Positions 35,357 to 44,673 are shown, counted from the first letter of the stretch. The stretch is 64,000 nt of DNA from an uncultured Macellibacteroides sp. (GCF_963667135.1 NZ_OY762974.1:2232001-2296000); one strand, 5' to 3'. Translations and numbers: made by a program. Notes: generated by a model not told the origin, from the sequence alone.

Positions 35357-35389
35357 TTGAAGTTCAAAGATATAATCTTTGAACTTCAA
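35357..35389. terminator. Perfect 15-bp hairpin between cca and relA
   Basis: TTGAAGTTCAAAGAT and ATCTTTGAACTTCAA are exact reverse complements with a 3-base loop. There is no T-run, so terminator function is uncertain; it lies between two convergent genes. Confidence 0.6.
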
Positions 35390-35434
35390 ACATGCAATTA
35401 TAGACTTTCAAACATATAATTTTGAATCGTGCCT

Positions 35435-37651
35435 TCAGGAGTTAAGTCTTTCTACAGTCTTGACTCCCTTTACTGTTTTTATTTTTTTTACCAAGGTATT
35501 AAGCATATTGGTATCCCGTATCAATACGGTGAAATTACCCTGAAAAAGACCGTCTACCGAATCAATATTAAAAGAGCGTAACGTTACTCCCGACTCTTTA
35601 CTTATCACAGACGTGATGTTGGTTACAATGGCAATGTCGTCCCGGCCTACAACCCGAAGGGTAATGGCGTAACCGGCATTGCTTTTCCCACTCCAACGTG
35701 CTTTAATAATACGATACCCGAAGCGACTGAACATCTGCTGTGAATTGGGGCAGTCCATCCTGTGAATCTTGATTCCCTGGGTGGATACAAATCCGAACAC
35801 TTCGTCTCCGTAAATAGGGTTACAACATTTGGCAAGTTTGTATTCTATCCCGGTAAGGTTTTTATCAATCACAAGCACATCCTGCCGCGTTGATATTTCT
35901 TCTACCTCGGTTGTGGTTACGTAGTTACCAGCACTTCTTAACTCGGAACGATCAATAACTTCATTTTCTTTCCGGTCGAGCTCCAGGTATTCGTCAATCA
36001 CGTTGTTCAGATCCAGCTTCTCATCAGAAATATCGAGATAAAAATCTGTAACCGTTTTGTAGCCTTTCTTTTTAATAAGACGCATCAAGGTTCCTTCATC
36101 TACATCGATTTTCCGGTTCTTGAAACGGCGTTGCAGCATCTCTTTCGAGAAGTCGGCATTCTTGGCAGCTTCTTCGCGCAAGGACTGCTTAATTTTAGCC
36201 TTGGCTTTCGAGGTGGTAACAAACATCAACCAATCCCTTTTGGGCGACTGTGTAGGCGATGTTACTATATTTACGGTATCTCCATTATTGAGCACATACT
36301 TGATAGGAACGTTTTTCCCGTTAACCTTGGCAGACATGCACTTGCTTCCCAACTTTGTGTGAATGGAGAAAGCAAAGTCCAATACTGTTGCTCCCTTGGG
36401 CAACTTAATCAGTTCGCCCGTTGGTGTAAATACATAGATTTCATCAGAATAAAGATTAAGTTTGAAATCTTGCATCAGGTCGGACGAATTAGCTCCTTTG
36501 TTTTCGAGAGCCGCCCGAACGGTATTCATAAACTCATCCAATCCGTTCTCGGCCTTTATTCCCTTATATTTCCAGTGAGCAGCTAAGCCTCGTTCGGCAA
36601 TTTCATCCATCCGTTTGGTGCGTATCTGCACTTCAACCCACTTATTCTGTGGTCCCATTACGGTGATATGCAAACTTTCGTAACCGTTGCTTTTGGGAAT
36701 GGAAATCCAGTCCTTCATGCGTTCGGGGTTTGGTTGATACATGTCCGTAATAATCGAAAAAACTTGCCAGCACTCTGATCTTTCTTTCTCGAAAGGTGTA
36801 GTAAGAACCACACGAATAGCAAACAAGTCGTAAATGCCTTCGAAGTCTATCTGCTGTTTTTTTAGTTTGTTATTTATTGAATGGATGGACTTTGTTCTTC
36901 CTTTGATATCAAACTTGAATCCTGCAGCTTTTAGTTTTTCTTCGATGGGAGCAATGAACTCGGCAATATAAGCATCTCGCGAACGTTTGGTTTCGTTTAG
37001 CTTTTGCTTGATAAAATCGTATGTTTTCCTGTCTGTAAATTTTAAAGACAGATCTTCCATCTCACTTTTTATGCTGTACAAACCCAGACGGTGAGCAAGC
37101 GGGGCATACAAAAACGATGCTTCAAGCGCAATACGGATACGGTCGCTGTTATCTTTAAACTGCTTTCCAATGCGGAGCATATGAAGGCGGTCGGCAATCA
37201 TAATCAGAATAACGCGTACATCTTCCGCAAACGAAAGTAAAAGGTGATGAAAGTTTTCTGAATTAACGGCCGTATTACGCGAATATAAATCAGACGTTTT
37301 GAGCAAGCGGCTGATCATCAAGGTTACTTCCGAGTCAAATTCCTTTTCTATCTCTTCGAGCGTAAGAGCTTTTTTGAGCACTGTGCGATATAATAAAAGC
37401 GCGATGATGGGTGTACGCTTCAGTCCGATCTCTGATGTAGCGATCAAGGCAGTACTTATATTTCTCAATAATCCGTTGATACCGTTCCGGTCTCTTCCGT
37501 AACAATCCATGGAAACCATGCGCTGAATCAGCATGCGCATCTTACGAATATCGTCTTTCTGCAGAGAGAATTGAATACTGCGGAGAAGCAAACGGTATTT
37601 GGAGAGAAATTCTTTCCGTTCTTCGGGTGTAAAGAATGATTGTGTATCCAT
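35435..37651 (-). CDS. relA: RelA/SpoT-family (p)ppGpp synthetase with degenerate HD domain
   Basis: Stringent-response enzyme making (p)ppGpp. The start was set at the ATG at 37651 (MDTQSFFTPEERKEFL, 738 residues); an open frame further upstream lacks family similarity. Order: HD-like domain (about 50-170), synthetase domain (about 235-350) with WISIPKSNGYESLH and WVEVQIRT, TGS domain near 405 (YVFTPTGELIKLPKGAT), a Cys-containing zinc-finger-like segment, and a C-terminal ACT domain. In the hydrolase domain the expected His-Asp pair is replaced by Tyr-Arg (LLLYRTV, residues 88-89), though ADRLH remains. Hydrolysis is therefore probably lost and the enzyme is RelA-like. Confidence 0.88.
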   Translation of the reverse strand: MDTQSFFTPEERKEFLSKYRLLLRSIQFSLQKDDIRKMRMLIQRMVSMDCYGRDRNGINGLLRNISTALIATSEIGLKRTPIIALLLYRTVLKKALTLEEIEKEFDSEVTLMISRLLKTSDLYSRNTAVNSENFHHLLLSFAEDVRVILIMIADRLHMLRIGKQFKDNSDRIRIALEASFLYAPLAHRLGLYSIKSEMEDLSLKFTDRKTYDFIKQKLNETKRSRDAYIAEFIAPIEEKLKAAGFKFDIKGRTKSIHSINNKLKKQQIDFEGIYDLFAIRVVLTTPFEKERSECWQVFSIITDMYQPNPERMKDWISIPKSNGYESLHITVMGPQNKWVEVQIRTKRMDEIAERGLAAHWKYKGIKAENGLDEFMNTVRAALENKGANSSDLMQDFKLNLYSDEIYVFTPTGELIKLPKGATVLDFAFSIHTKLGSKCMSAKVNGKNVPIKYVLNNGDTVNIVTSPTQSPKRDWLMFVTTSKAKAKIKQSLREEAAKNADFSKEMLQRRFKNRKIDVDEGTLMRLIKKKGYKTVTDFYLDISDEKLDLNNVIDEYLELDRKENEVIDRSELRSAGNYVTTTEVEEISTRQDVLVIDKNLTGIEYKLAKCCNPIYGDEVFGFVSTQGIKIHRMDCPNSQQMFSRFGYRIIKARWSGKSNAGYAITLRVVGRDDIAIVTNITSVISKESGVTLRSFNIDSVDGLFQGNFTVLIRDTNMLNTLVKKIKTVKGVKTVERLNS

Positions 37652-37753
37652 AACTGTTCTTATTTTAAGCTGTTGAACAATACCAACAGTAAAACATTTT
37701 GTAAAAGTATCTTTTTTCCCCGAAAACAGACGTATCTCTAACGGGATTTTTGA

Positions 37754-37761
37754 TACATTTG
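37754..37761 (+). promoter_or_regulatory. -7 promoter box of the DUF4301 gene
   Basis: TACATTTG fits TAnnTTTG, about 62 bases before the start codon. Confidence 0.45.
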
Positions 37762-37823
37762 CATAAATTAGGAAGCAGTGTGTGTCCGGATTCAATAAAC
37801 AACACTATTAAAAATATTATACT

Positions 37824-39344
37824 ATGCTTACAACGAAAGACTTGGCTCTGCTAGAGCAAAAGGGGATAAGCGAGAAGCAGATTGAAGAACAACTTGCCTG
37901 TTTTGAGAAAGGCTTTCCCTTTCTTGAAATTATAGCTTCGGCCTCTGTTCAAAAGGGAATCAGAGTGATTGACAATGAGGCTCAGATTAAATATATGGAA
38001 GCCTGGGATACTTACCTTTCCAAAAACAAACGAATTCTGAAGTTTGTCCCTGCATCGGGAGCAGCAAGCCGTATGTTTAAGGATCTGTACGAGTTTTTGT
38101 CGTCTGAGGCCAATGAACCCCAAAATGCTTTTATGGTGAAGTTCTTTGCCAGTCTTACATCCTTTGCTTTTTATAATGCGTTGGATGCGGTTTGTCTGAA
38201 AAACGAGAAGCGTACAATTCCTCAGTTGCTTTCCGATAAAGAATATAAGGCAGTAGTAGATAATTTATTATCCGAAAAAGGATTGAATTATGGTCAGCTT
38301 CCCAAAGGATTGTTGTTATTCCATTCTTACCCAAGCGGCGTACGTACGGCGATGGAAGAACATCTTTCGGAAGGAGCTTTGTACGCCAAAAACAATGCTG
38401 CGGAAGTAAATATTCATTTTACAGTATCACCCGAACATAAGGCTTTGTTTGAGCAGTTAGTTGCCGCAAAGCTTCCTGCTTTCGAAAACAAATTTTCAGT
38501 AAGATACGATATCTCTTTCAGTGTACAGAAACCAAGTACGGATACCCTTGCTGCAGATTCAGAGAATCAGCCTTTCCGGGATAGTAACGGCAACTTATTG
38601 TTCCGTCCTGGAGGACATGGTGCTCTTATAGAGAATCTGAATGATGTGGATGCCGATGTTGTATTTGTAAAGAATATCGACAATGTGGTTCCCGATACGT
38701 TTAAATGTTCGACCATTATTTATAAAAAGGTTCTTGCAGGTGTTTTGATTACCTTGCAGCATAAGATATTCAGTTATCTGCGTCTGATCGATAGCGGTCA
38801 ATATACGCATGCACAGATAGAAGAGATGATTCATTTTCTTCAGGAGGATCTGTGTATAAAGCATCCGGAGATGAAGAATTTGGAAGATGCCGAGCTGATT
38901 ATTTATTTAAAGTCGAAGCTACTGCGTCCACTCCGGGTTTGCGGTATGGTAAAGAATGTAGGTGAACCAGGTGGAGGACCCTTCTTAACGGTTAATCCCG
39001 ATGGATCTTATTCGCTGCAGATTCTGGAAAGTTCGCAAATAGATCTGACCGATCCCCGTAAGAAAGAGTTATTCGAAAAAGGAACTCACTTTAATCCCGT
39101 TGATTTGGTTTGTGCATTAAAGGATCATAATGGAAAGAAATACCATTTACCCGATTTTGTAGATAAAAATACCGGATTTATTTCGTTGAAATCAAAAGAC
39201 GGACGCGAACTCAAAGCTCTTGAACTTCCTGGATTATGGAACGGAGCGATGAGCGACTGGAATACTGTTTTTGTTGAAGTGCCAATCGAAACATTTAATC
39301 CGGTTAAGACTGTAAACGATCTTTTAAGACCAGAACATCAATAA
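37824..39344 (+). CDS. DUF4301 family protein
   Basis: A 506-residue cytoplasmic protein of the Bacteroidetes DUF4301 family; biochemical function unknown. Near residue 75, KFVPASGAASRMFKDL resembles the phosphate-binding loop of nucleotide-sugar pyrophosphorylases, and FRPGGHGALIENLNDVDADVVFVKNIDNV near 260 fits a nucleotidyltransferase-like fold, so an NTP-transferase role is possible but unproven. No signal peptide or membrane segment is seen. Single gene ended by a strong bidirectional terminator. Confidence 0.75.
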   Translation: MLTTKDLALLEQKGISEKQIEEQLACFEKGFPFLEIIASASVQKGIRVIDNEAQIKYMEAWDTYLSKNKRILKFVPASGAASRMFKDLYEFLSSEANEPQNAFMVKFFASLTSFAFYNALDAVCLKNEKRTIPQLLSDKEYKAVVDNLLSEKGLNYGQLPKGLLLFHSYPSGVRTAMEEHLSEGALYAKNNAAEVNIHFTVSPEHKALFEQLVAAKLPAFENKFSVRYDISFSVQKPSTDTLAADSENQPFRDSNGNLLFRPGGHGALIENLNDVDADVVFVKNIDNVVPDTFKCSTIIYKKVLAGVLITLQHKIFSYLRLIDSGQYTHAQIEEMIHFLQEDLCIKHPEMKNLEDAELIIYLKSKLLRPLRVCGMVKNVGEPGGGPFLTVNPDGSYSLQILESSQIDLTDPRKKELFEKGTHFNPVDLVCALKDHNGKKYHLPDFVDKNTGFISLKSKDGRELKALELPGLWNGAMSDWNTVFVEVPIETFNPVKTVNDLLRPEHQ

Positions 39345-39345
39345 A

Positions 39346-39385
39346 AAAAAGAGAGGAGTCTTCAAGCGAAGGCTCCTCTCTTTTT
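39346..39385. terminator. Bidirectional terminator
   Basis: 17-bp stem AAAAAGAGAGGAGTCTT / AAGGCTCCTCTCTTTTT with a 6-base loop, between the DUF4301 gene and the converging oxidoreductase. Confidence 0.9.
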
Positions 39386-39388
39386 CTC

Positions 39389-40702
39389 TTATATCTTAGG
39401 AAGCTCCCAAGGAGCACGGTATTCCGGGACCAGTAATTTATTGGCATCCGAATCGTTTGTAAAGCTTATTCCATCCCAAACAAGTTTTTTCCCTGTTCGG
39501 TAAGCAATATTTCCCAGTTGGGAGAATTTGGCAATGTGAGCCCCGATTTCGATGCTGGCATGACAATCGCGATTCCGGCTCTTTATACACTCCAGGTGAT
39601 TTTTAACGTGAAGATTTAGGCCTCCTTCGCCGTAAGATTTATGCAAGGCAACTGCTTCCATTCGTGCTTTTCCATTTACCCGTTCAGGGATTACTTCCCA
39701 TCCGCTACGGTCGATAACCAGTGTTCCGTTTTCGCCAACGAATCCAAGACCATGATTCCGTCCATAGGCGCCGTCATCTATACCGATGGCATGATCCCAC
39801 ATAACGGTAAAATCGTTAAAGGTATAGATTGTTTGCAGCAAATCGGGTGTTTCGCAGGCATCATCCGGATAACCGAACTTACCGCCGGATGCCATGATAG
39901 AGTTTGGAGCAGTAACGTTCATTCCGTACAAAGCATAATCCAGCAAGTGAACACCCCAGTCGGTCATAAGTCCCCCCGCATAATCCCAGAACCAACGGAA
40001 TGTAAAGTGGAACCGGTTGCGGTTGAACTCACGCTTGCGTGCCGGACCAAGCCACATGTTGTAATCCACTCCCGCAGGAACCGGTTCGTCGGCAAGAACC
40101 GGAATGGAAGGACACCAACCCTGATAAGAAAATACCCTCACAGTTCGAATTTTACCAAGCTGACCGCTATGTACAAACTGCATGGCATCCTGCCAGTGCG
40201 GATCGCTGCGTTGCCATTGTCCGACTTGCACAACACGGTTGTACTTTTGGGCGGCACGAACCATAATATTACATTCTTCGATACTGTTTCCCAAAGGCTT
40301 CTCGCAGTAAACATCTTTTCCAGCCTGACAGGCAGCTACCATTTGCAGACAATGCCAGTGGTCCGGAGTTCCCACAATTACCACGTCTATGTCCTTATTG
40401 TCGATAAGGCTGCGCCAATCTTTGTACAGATTTTTTACTCTTTTTCCTGTAATCTTTTCTGTTTCGGCTGCTCTTTTATCCAAAACAGACTGGTCGATGT
40501 CGGCAAGAGCTACACATTCGACCTCCGGGTTACGCAGAAATGCTTTCAAATCTTCGAATCCCATACCATTACAGCCAATAAGTCCTACACGTATTTTGTC
40601 GCTGGGAGCAATACTGCCACCCGCTTTAATTAAAAATGGACTTGCGGTAAGTCCTACTCCCAACAAGGAAGCTTGCTTGATAAAATCTCTTCTTGAAGTC
40701 AT
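39389..40702 (-). CDS. Gfo/Idh/MocA oxidoreductase with twin-arginine leader
   Basis: NAD(P)-dependent sugar oxidoreductase of 437 residues. The start at 40702 gives MTSRRDFIKQASLLGVGLTA, a twin-arginine signal, suggesting export with a folded cofactor. The Rossmann motif VGLIGCNGMG follows, then YCEKPLGNS (the EKP motif of the family) and a C-terminal substrate domain including DYAGGLMTDWGVHLLDYAL. Substrate unknown. Divergent from the second oxidoreductase across a 240-bp regulatory region. Confidence 0.88.
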   Translation of the reverse strand: MTSRRDFIKQASLLGVGLTASPFLIKAGGSIAPSDKIRVGLIGCNGMGFEDLKAFLRNPEVECVALADIDQSVLDKRAAETEKITGKRVKNLYKDWRSLIDNKDIDVVIVGTPDHWHCLQMVAACQAGKDVYCEKPLGNSIEECNIMVRAAQKYNRVVQVGQWQRSDPHWQDAMQFVHSGQLGKIRTVRVFSYQGWCPSIPVLADEPVPAGVDYNMWLGPARKREFNRNRFHFTFRWFWDYAGGLMTDWGVHLLDYALYGMNVTAPNSIMASGGKFGYPDDACETPDLLQTIYTFNDFTVMWDHAIGIDDGAYGRNHGLGFVGENGTLVIDRSGWEVIPERVNGKARMEAVALHKSYGEGGLNLHVKNHLECIKSRNRDCHASIEIGAHIAKFSQLGNIAYRTGKKLVWDGISFTNDSDANKLLVPEYRAPWELPKI

Positions 40703-40805
40703 CGATCCAGATAATTTAAGGTAAACAAATGAGTCATTATTGCAAAGAACATAAAAAATGTGCAAAGATTTATTTGAAGATAGGCTTTTAACAAATATTA
40801 GTTAC

Positions 40806-40819
40806 TTGACTTAGGTCAA
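40806..40819. promoter_or_regulatory. FNR/CRP-like operator
   Basis: TTGAC-TTAG-GTCAA is a perfect 5-bp inverted repeat very close to the FNR consensus TTGAT-N4-ATCAA. It sits between two divergent oxidoreductase genes, about 60 bases upstream of the -7 box TAACTTTG (40879-40886) of the plus-strand operon. An FNR/HcpR-type regulator is inferred. Confidence 0.5.
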
Positions 40820-40878
40820 AACCGTAACCAGCTAATCTATTTTGTTTACTTAAACGGATGTATTTAAAACAATAATTA

Positions 40879-40886
40879 TAACTTTG
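40879..40886 (+). promoter_or_regulatory. -7 promoter box of the plus-strand oxidoreductase operon
   Basis: TAACTTTG fits TAnnTTTG, 57 bases before the ATG at 40944. There is no clear TTG at -33, consistent with activator dependence. Confidence 0.5.
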
Positions 40887-40943
40887 TGACTAGAATTCTT
40901 TTAACCTAAAAGATACTATTAACAAATTATTAAATGAATTACC

Positions 40944-42371
40944 ATGAAGGAAAACACTAAGAAGGGGGTAAGCCGCCGGGAATTTTTAGGCTTATCAGCG
41001 TTAGGTTTAGCTAGTTTGACAATTCTCCCCAGTTGGAAAATGGACGGTGTCCGTATTGCTCCAAGTGACCGTGTTGTGTTAGGATTCATCGGATTAGGCC
41101 AACAGGCTTTATCTGATTTTGCTGGATTTGCCGGATGTCCCGGTGTACAGGTTGCTGCTTGTTGTGATGTTGACTCTATGAAACAACAACGATTCAAAAA
41201 ACGTATCGAAACCTGGCAGACTGCAAAAAGTATGGCGCCACGTTGTGATATGTATGAATTTTACGAAGATTTACTGGAACGCAAAGATATTGATGCCGTT
41301 GAAGTTGCTACTCCGGACCATTGGCATGCTTTGTGTTCTATCCATGCAGCTCAGGCTGGAAAAGACGTATATTGTCAGAAACCATTGGCTTATACCATCC
41401 GTGAAGGACTTGAAATGGTAAAAGCCATTCGTGGAAACAAACGGGTACTGCAAGTAGGAAGTCAGCAACGTTCAAGTAAAGAATTCCAGAAAGCCATCGA
41501 ACTGGTACAAGCCGGTGCCATTGGCCACATCGAAAGTATACATGCCCGTGTAGGCGCGCCTCCCAAACCATTGGATTTACCAGAACAACCCGTTCCCGGA
41601 AACCTTAACTGGAATCAATGGATGGGTCCGTTGAATGATCCGAAGATCCATTATCATCCTGATTTGTGTCCTCCTATTTCTCTGGAACCCGAAGTAAATG
41701 AAAAACTTTGGGGTGCATGGCGTTGGTATCAGGAAACCGGTAACGGTTACACAGCCGACTGGGGTGCACATATGTTTGACATCGCTCAGGCTGCTATTGG
41801 TATGGATGGTTCTGGTCCAACCGAATTTATCCCAGCCGGTTATAATGGTTCTAAATATGCAGCCATGAAATACCAAAATGGTATTATCATGACTGAACAA
41901 CCTTATCTTGATGATAATGAAGGCGCTCAGGGTCTTAAATTTATTGGGGACAAGGGATGGATTGAAGTTGCCCGTGGTTATATGTCATGTTCAGATAAAT
42001 CATTGGTTCCCGCAGAATTGGCCGGTCAGCGTCCGCTTACCATGGAAGAAATGAAGAAGAAGTGGGAAGAAATGAAGAAGCAGGCAGAGAAAGAAGGTAA
42101 TAAAAAGCCGAAAGGTGGTATGGCCGGAAACTATGAAACCAGCTCTCCTCATATGCAGAACTTTATTGATTGCGTACGTTCAAGAGAAAATCCTATTGCA
42201 CCGGTTGAAGTTGGTTGCAGTACAAATACTCTTTGCTGTCTGGCTAACATCGCACGCGAACTAAATCGTCCGGTAAAATGGAATCCTGCAACACTTAGTT
42301 TTATAAATGATAAGGAAGCTGCAGCGCACCGTTTATATTGCTATCAATATAGAAGACCATATAGTTTATAA
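40944..42371 (+). CDS. Gfo/Idh/MocA oxidoreductase with twin-arginine leader
   Basis: A 475-residue paralogue of the divergent enzyme. The leader GVSRREFLGLSALGLASLTI is of twin-arginine type. The Rossmann motif is VLGFIGLGQQA; YCQKPLAYTI carries the family's Lys-Pro motif (Gln in place of the more usual Glu), and YTADWGAHMFDIAQ is the substrate-domain signature. A Lys/Glu-rich insert (about 365-395) is unusual for the family. The TIM-barrel isomerase follows after 20 bases. Confidence 0.87.
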   Translation: MKENTKKGVSRREFLGLSALGLASLTILPSWKMDGVRIAPSDRVVLGFIGLGQQALSDFAGFAGCPGVQVAACCDVDSMKQQRFKKRIETWQTAKSMAPRCDMYEFYEDLLERKDIDAVEVATPDHWHALCSIHAAQAGKDVYCQKPLAYTIREGLEMVKAIRGNKRVLQVGSQQRSSKEFQKAIELVQAGAIGHIESIHARVGAPPKPLDLPEQPVPGNLNWNQWMGPLNDPKIHYHPDLCPPISLEPEVNEKLWGAWRWYQETGNGYTADWGAHMFDIAQAAIGMDGSGPTEFIPAGYNGSKYAAMKYQNGIIMTEQPYLDDNEGAQGLKFIGDKGWIEVARGYMSCSDKSLVPAELAGQRPLTMEEMKKKWEEMKKQAEKEGNKKPKGGMAGNYETSSPHMQNFIDCVRSRENPIAPVEVGCSTNTLCCLANIARELNRPVKWNPATLSFINDKEAAAHRLYCYQYRRPYSL

Positions 42372-42391
42372 TTTAAATTCTCAAAATCATT

Positions 42392-43336
42392 ATGAGTAAC
42401 AGACGTGATTTCTTACGAAATGTATCTTTTTTGACTGCCGGCGGATTATTGGCAGGAAATGTAGGATCACTTCACGCATCTACTACGACTTCTTCTCAAG
42501 CCGCAGCAGCAAAAACAATAGGTTTGCAAACCTATTCATTAGGTCAGGAATTGTTTAAAGACGTTCCCGGCGGTATGAAGAAACTCAAAGATATGGGTTA
42601 CACAAACCTCGAACTTGCCGGATATAGTAAAGAAGGTAAAATCGGGCCGGTTGAAATGATGGAGTTTAAGAAAATGGCAGAAGATGCCGGTCTTAAAATT
42701 ACCAGTTCGCATGTGAATCCTGCTGTTCGCGAATTTTCTAAGGAAACATTTAATGACATTAAAGAATTCTGGAAAGTTGCTGCCGAACATCATGCTAAGC
42801 TTGGTGTTAAATATCTTATCCAGCCGATGATGCCTAAATGCGAATCGCATGCCGATGCTGCATTTCTCTGTGAAGTATTCAATGCTTCAGGAGCTATTGT
42901 AAAAGAGGCTGGTATTCCTTGGGGATATCATAATCATAACATGGAGTTCAAACGTGTTGTTAAACCCGAAGATGCTGGTAAGCCCGGAAATCCATGGATG
43001 CCTAAGGGTGATCAGATTTACGATCTTTTCCTGAAAGATACGGATCCGTCACTGGTATTCTTCGAAATGGACGTATACTGGACTGTAATGGGGCAAAATG
43101 ATCCTGTTGAATACATGCGTAAGTACCCAGACCGTATCAAAGTATTACATATTAAAGACCGGGCCGTATTTGGACAGTCTGGAATGATGAACTTTGAAAT
43201 GATCTTTAAACAGGCTTATGCTAACGGAATAAAAGATTATTTTGTGGAATTGGAAGGGTTGAAAGATGGTATGTCTCAGTTTGATGGCGTGAAGGGATGT
43301 GTAGATTATCTTTTAAATGCTCCTTTTGTAAAATAA
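42392..43336 (+). CDS. Exported sugar phosphate isomerase/epimerase-like TIM-barrel protein
   Basis: A 314-residue xylose-isomerase-like (AP endonuclease 2 fold) protein. The leader MSNRRDFLRNVSFLTAGG is twin-arginine type, followed by a Ser/Thr/Ala linker and the barrel starting at KTIGLQTYSLG. Likely metal-site residues lie in YHNHNMEFK (about 180), FFEMDVYW (about 225) and HIKDR (about 252). Co-transcribed with the oxidoreductase, suggesting joint action on an exported sugar. Confidence 0.87.
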   Translation: MSNRRDFLRNVSFLTAGGLLAGNVGSLHASTTTSSQAAAAKTIGLQTYSLGQELFKDVPGGMKKLKDMGYTNLELAGYSKEGKIGPVEMMEFKKMAEDAGLKITSSHVNPAVREFSKETFNDIKEFWKVAAEHHAKLGVKYLIQPMMPKCESHADAAFLCEVFNASGAIVKEAGIPWGYHNHNMEFKRVVKPEDAGKPGNPWMPKGDQIYDLFLKDTDPSLVFFEMDVYWTVMGQNDPVEYMRKYPDRIKVLHIKDRAVFGQSGMMNFEMIFKQAYANGIKDYFVELEGLKDGMSQFDGVKGCVDYLLNAPFVK

Positions 43337-43353
43337 AAGTTGGATGAAATAGG

Positions 43354-43390
43354 AAAAGACTCCTCGGATAACCCGCAGGAGTCTTTTTTT
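43354..43390. terminator. Bidirectional terminator
   Basis: Stem AAAAGACTCCT / AGGAGTCTTTT with a 12-base loop and T-runs on both strands, between the isomerase and the converging DUF486 gene. Confidence 0.85.
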
Positions 43391-43407
43391 TATTTCTTGA
43401 GAGGGTA

Positions 43408-43779
43408 TTATTTTTTGAATACAAGATACACGGCGCAAACCATCAGAATACATGCCAGAGCGTGATTCCATTTAAGGCTCTCTCCCTTAAAAGCCATTGT
43501 GCTGAATATAATAAAAATAACCAAGGTGATTACTTCCTGGATGATTTTCAACTGAATCAAACTAAACGGACCCCCATTTTCGCGGAATCCGATCCGGTTG
43601 GCCGGAACCTGAAAACAATATTCCAGAAATGCGATGGACCAACTGAATGCGATCACTCCCAAAAGCGGAAGCGAATCAAACCAGCTAAATTGCTGTTTCA
43701 TTTTCAAATGACCGTACCATGCGAAGGTCATGAAAATATTGGATAGAATCAATAAACCGATTGTTATAAATCCTTGCAT
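43408..43779 (-). CDS. DUF486 / DMT-family small membrane protein
   Basis: A 123-residue membrane protein with four hydrophobic helices, recognised by LSNIFMTFAWYGHLK near the N-terminus and the middle segment IAFLEYCFQVPANRIG. This family is grouped with small drug/metabolite transporters; substrate unknown. The ATG at 43779 is chosen because it lies one base after the upstream TtcA-like stop and begins the conserved sequence. Confidence 0.85.
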   Translation of the reverse strand: MQGFITIGLLILSNIFMTFAWYGHLKMKQQFSWFDSLPLLGVIAFSWSIAFLEYCFQVPANRIGFRENGGPFSLIQLKIIQEVITLVIFIIFSTMAFKGESLKWNHALACILMVCAVYLVFKK

Positions 43780-43780
43780 T

Positions 43781-44527
43781 TTATTTCTTTTTACGTGGTA
43801 AATAATCGTCCTGAATGTGCGACATGCTGCCCCATATGTTGTAACGCGCATGTGGATTAATTTCTTCGAGTTTGGCTAATATCCCTTTTAGATCCGGGCG
43901 GCTGGAAGACGATTCGTGCGGACAATTTTTTATTTGTTTCTTATATTTTTTCCATTCAGCAATGCGCATTAACTCTTTTTCTTCAACCAGACAAAGAGGT
44001 CGGATTATTGTCATGTCAAATTTATCCATCTTTAAACGTGGAGGCATTGTTCCGAATGCCCCTTGAAAAGTCATGTTCATAAGCAGGGTCTGAATGATAT
44101 CATCCTGATGATGCCCCAAGGCTATTTTATTGCATTTATATTGTTTGGCAATGTCGAACAGGGCTTTTCTTCTCGTCCACGAGCAAAGGAAACAAGGAGA
44201 TTTGCGCTTATCAGTTGATGAATCAAACGATGTTTCGTGGACAATAAAAGGAAGGTTATGCTCTTCTGCACAACTGCGCAGGTATTCCATATCAGCATTA
44301 TAGGGAATATTGGTCATAACAATATGAGCTACCACAACCTCAAACTTCGGACGAAATATTTTCATTCTTCGTCCAAGTAAATCCACAAGCGCTAATGAAT
44401 CCTTTCCTCCCGAAAGGCCTATTACTATTCGGTCTCCATCTGCAATCAGATCGTATTCCCAGATTGCCTTTTGTACTTTTGCCTCAACCTTTCGGAAAAG
44501 GAGTTCTTCTTCAGTTAGTATTGCCAT
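43781..44527 (-). CDS. TtcA-like tRNA 2-thiocytidine biosynthesis family protein
   Basis: PP-loop ATPase of the TtcA/TilS type, probably thiolating a tRNA base. The 248 residues have the PP-loop SGGKDS (about 40), PCFLCSW with a CxxC (about 117) and a single later Cys in KNCPHE, which together match the three-Cys Fe-S cluster pattern of TtcA; LGHHQDDIIQT is the second ATP-binding motif. The start at 44527 follows a TAATTTTG box at 44545-44552, which excludes an upstream TTG. Confidence 0.85.
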   Translation of the reverse strand: MAILTEEELLFRKVEAKVQKAIWEYDLIADGDRIVIGLSGGKDSLALVDLLGRRMKIFRPKFEVVVAHIVMTNIPYNADMEYLRSCAEEHNLPFIVHETSFDSSTDKRKSPCFLCSWTRRKALFDIAKQYKCNKIALGHHQDDIIQTLLMNMTFQGAFGTMPPRLKMDKFDMTIIRPLCLVEEKELMRIAEWKKYKKQIKNCPHESSSSRPDLKGILAKLEEINPHARYNIWGSMSHIQDDYLPRKKK

Positions 44528-44544
44528 AATTTTTTTATCGGGTG

Positions 44545-44552
44545 CAAAATTA
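44545..44552 (-). promoter_or_regulatory. -7 promoter box of the TtcA-like gene
   Basis: On the minus strand TAATTTTG fits TAnnTTTG, 17 bases before the chosen ATG. Confidence 0.5.
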
Positions 44553-44673
44553 GGCAAAAAAAGAATTTGTTATTCGTATACTAACCATATTTAACTTGCT
44601 TATTCGTAATTAATAAAGACAACGACAGCTGGTTATTTTTAATTATTCCTGTATACGTGAACAAAAAAATTCA

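Noticed and set aside
37652-37795. 48-codon N-terminal extension of the RelA-type protein
   Set aside because: Sequence does not resemble the family N-terminus, and the ATG at 37651 begins the usual start of such proteins.
39641-40633. Long 330-codon plus-strand frame inside the minus-strand oxidoreductase
   Set aside because: Antisense shadow of a Gfo/Idh/MocA gene with clear motifs.
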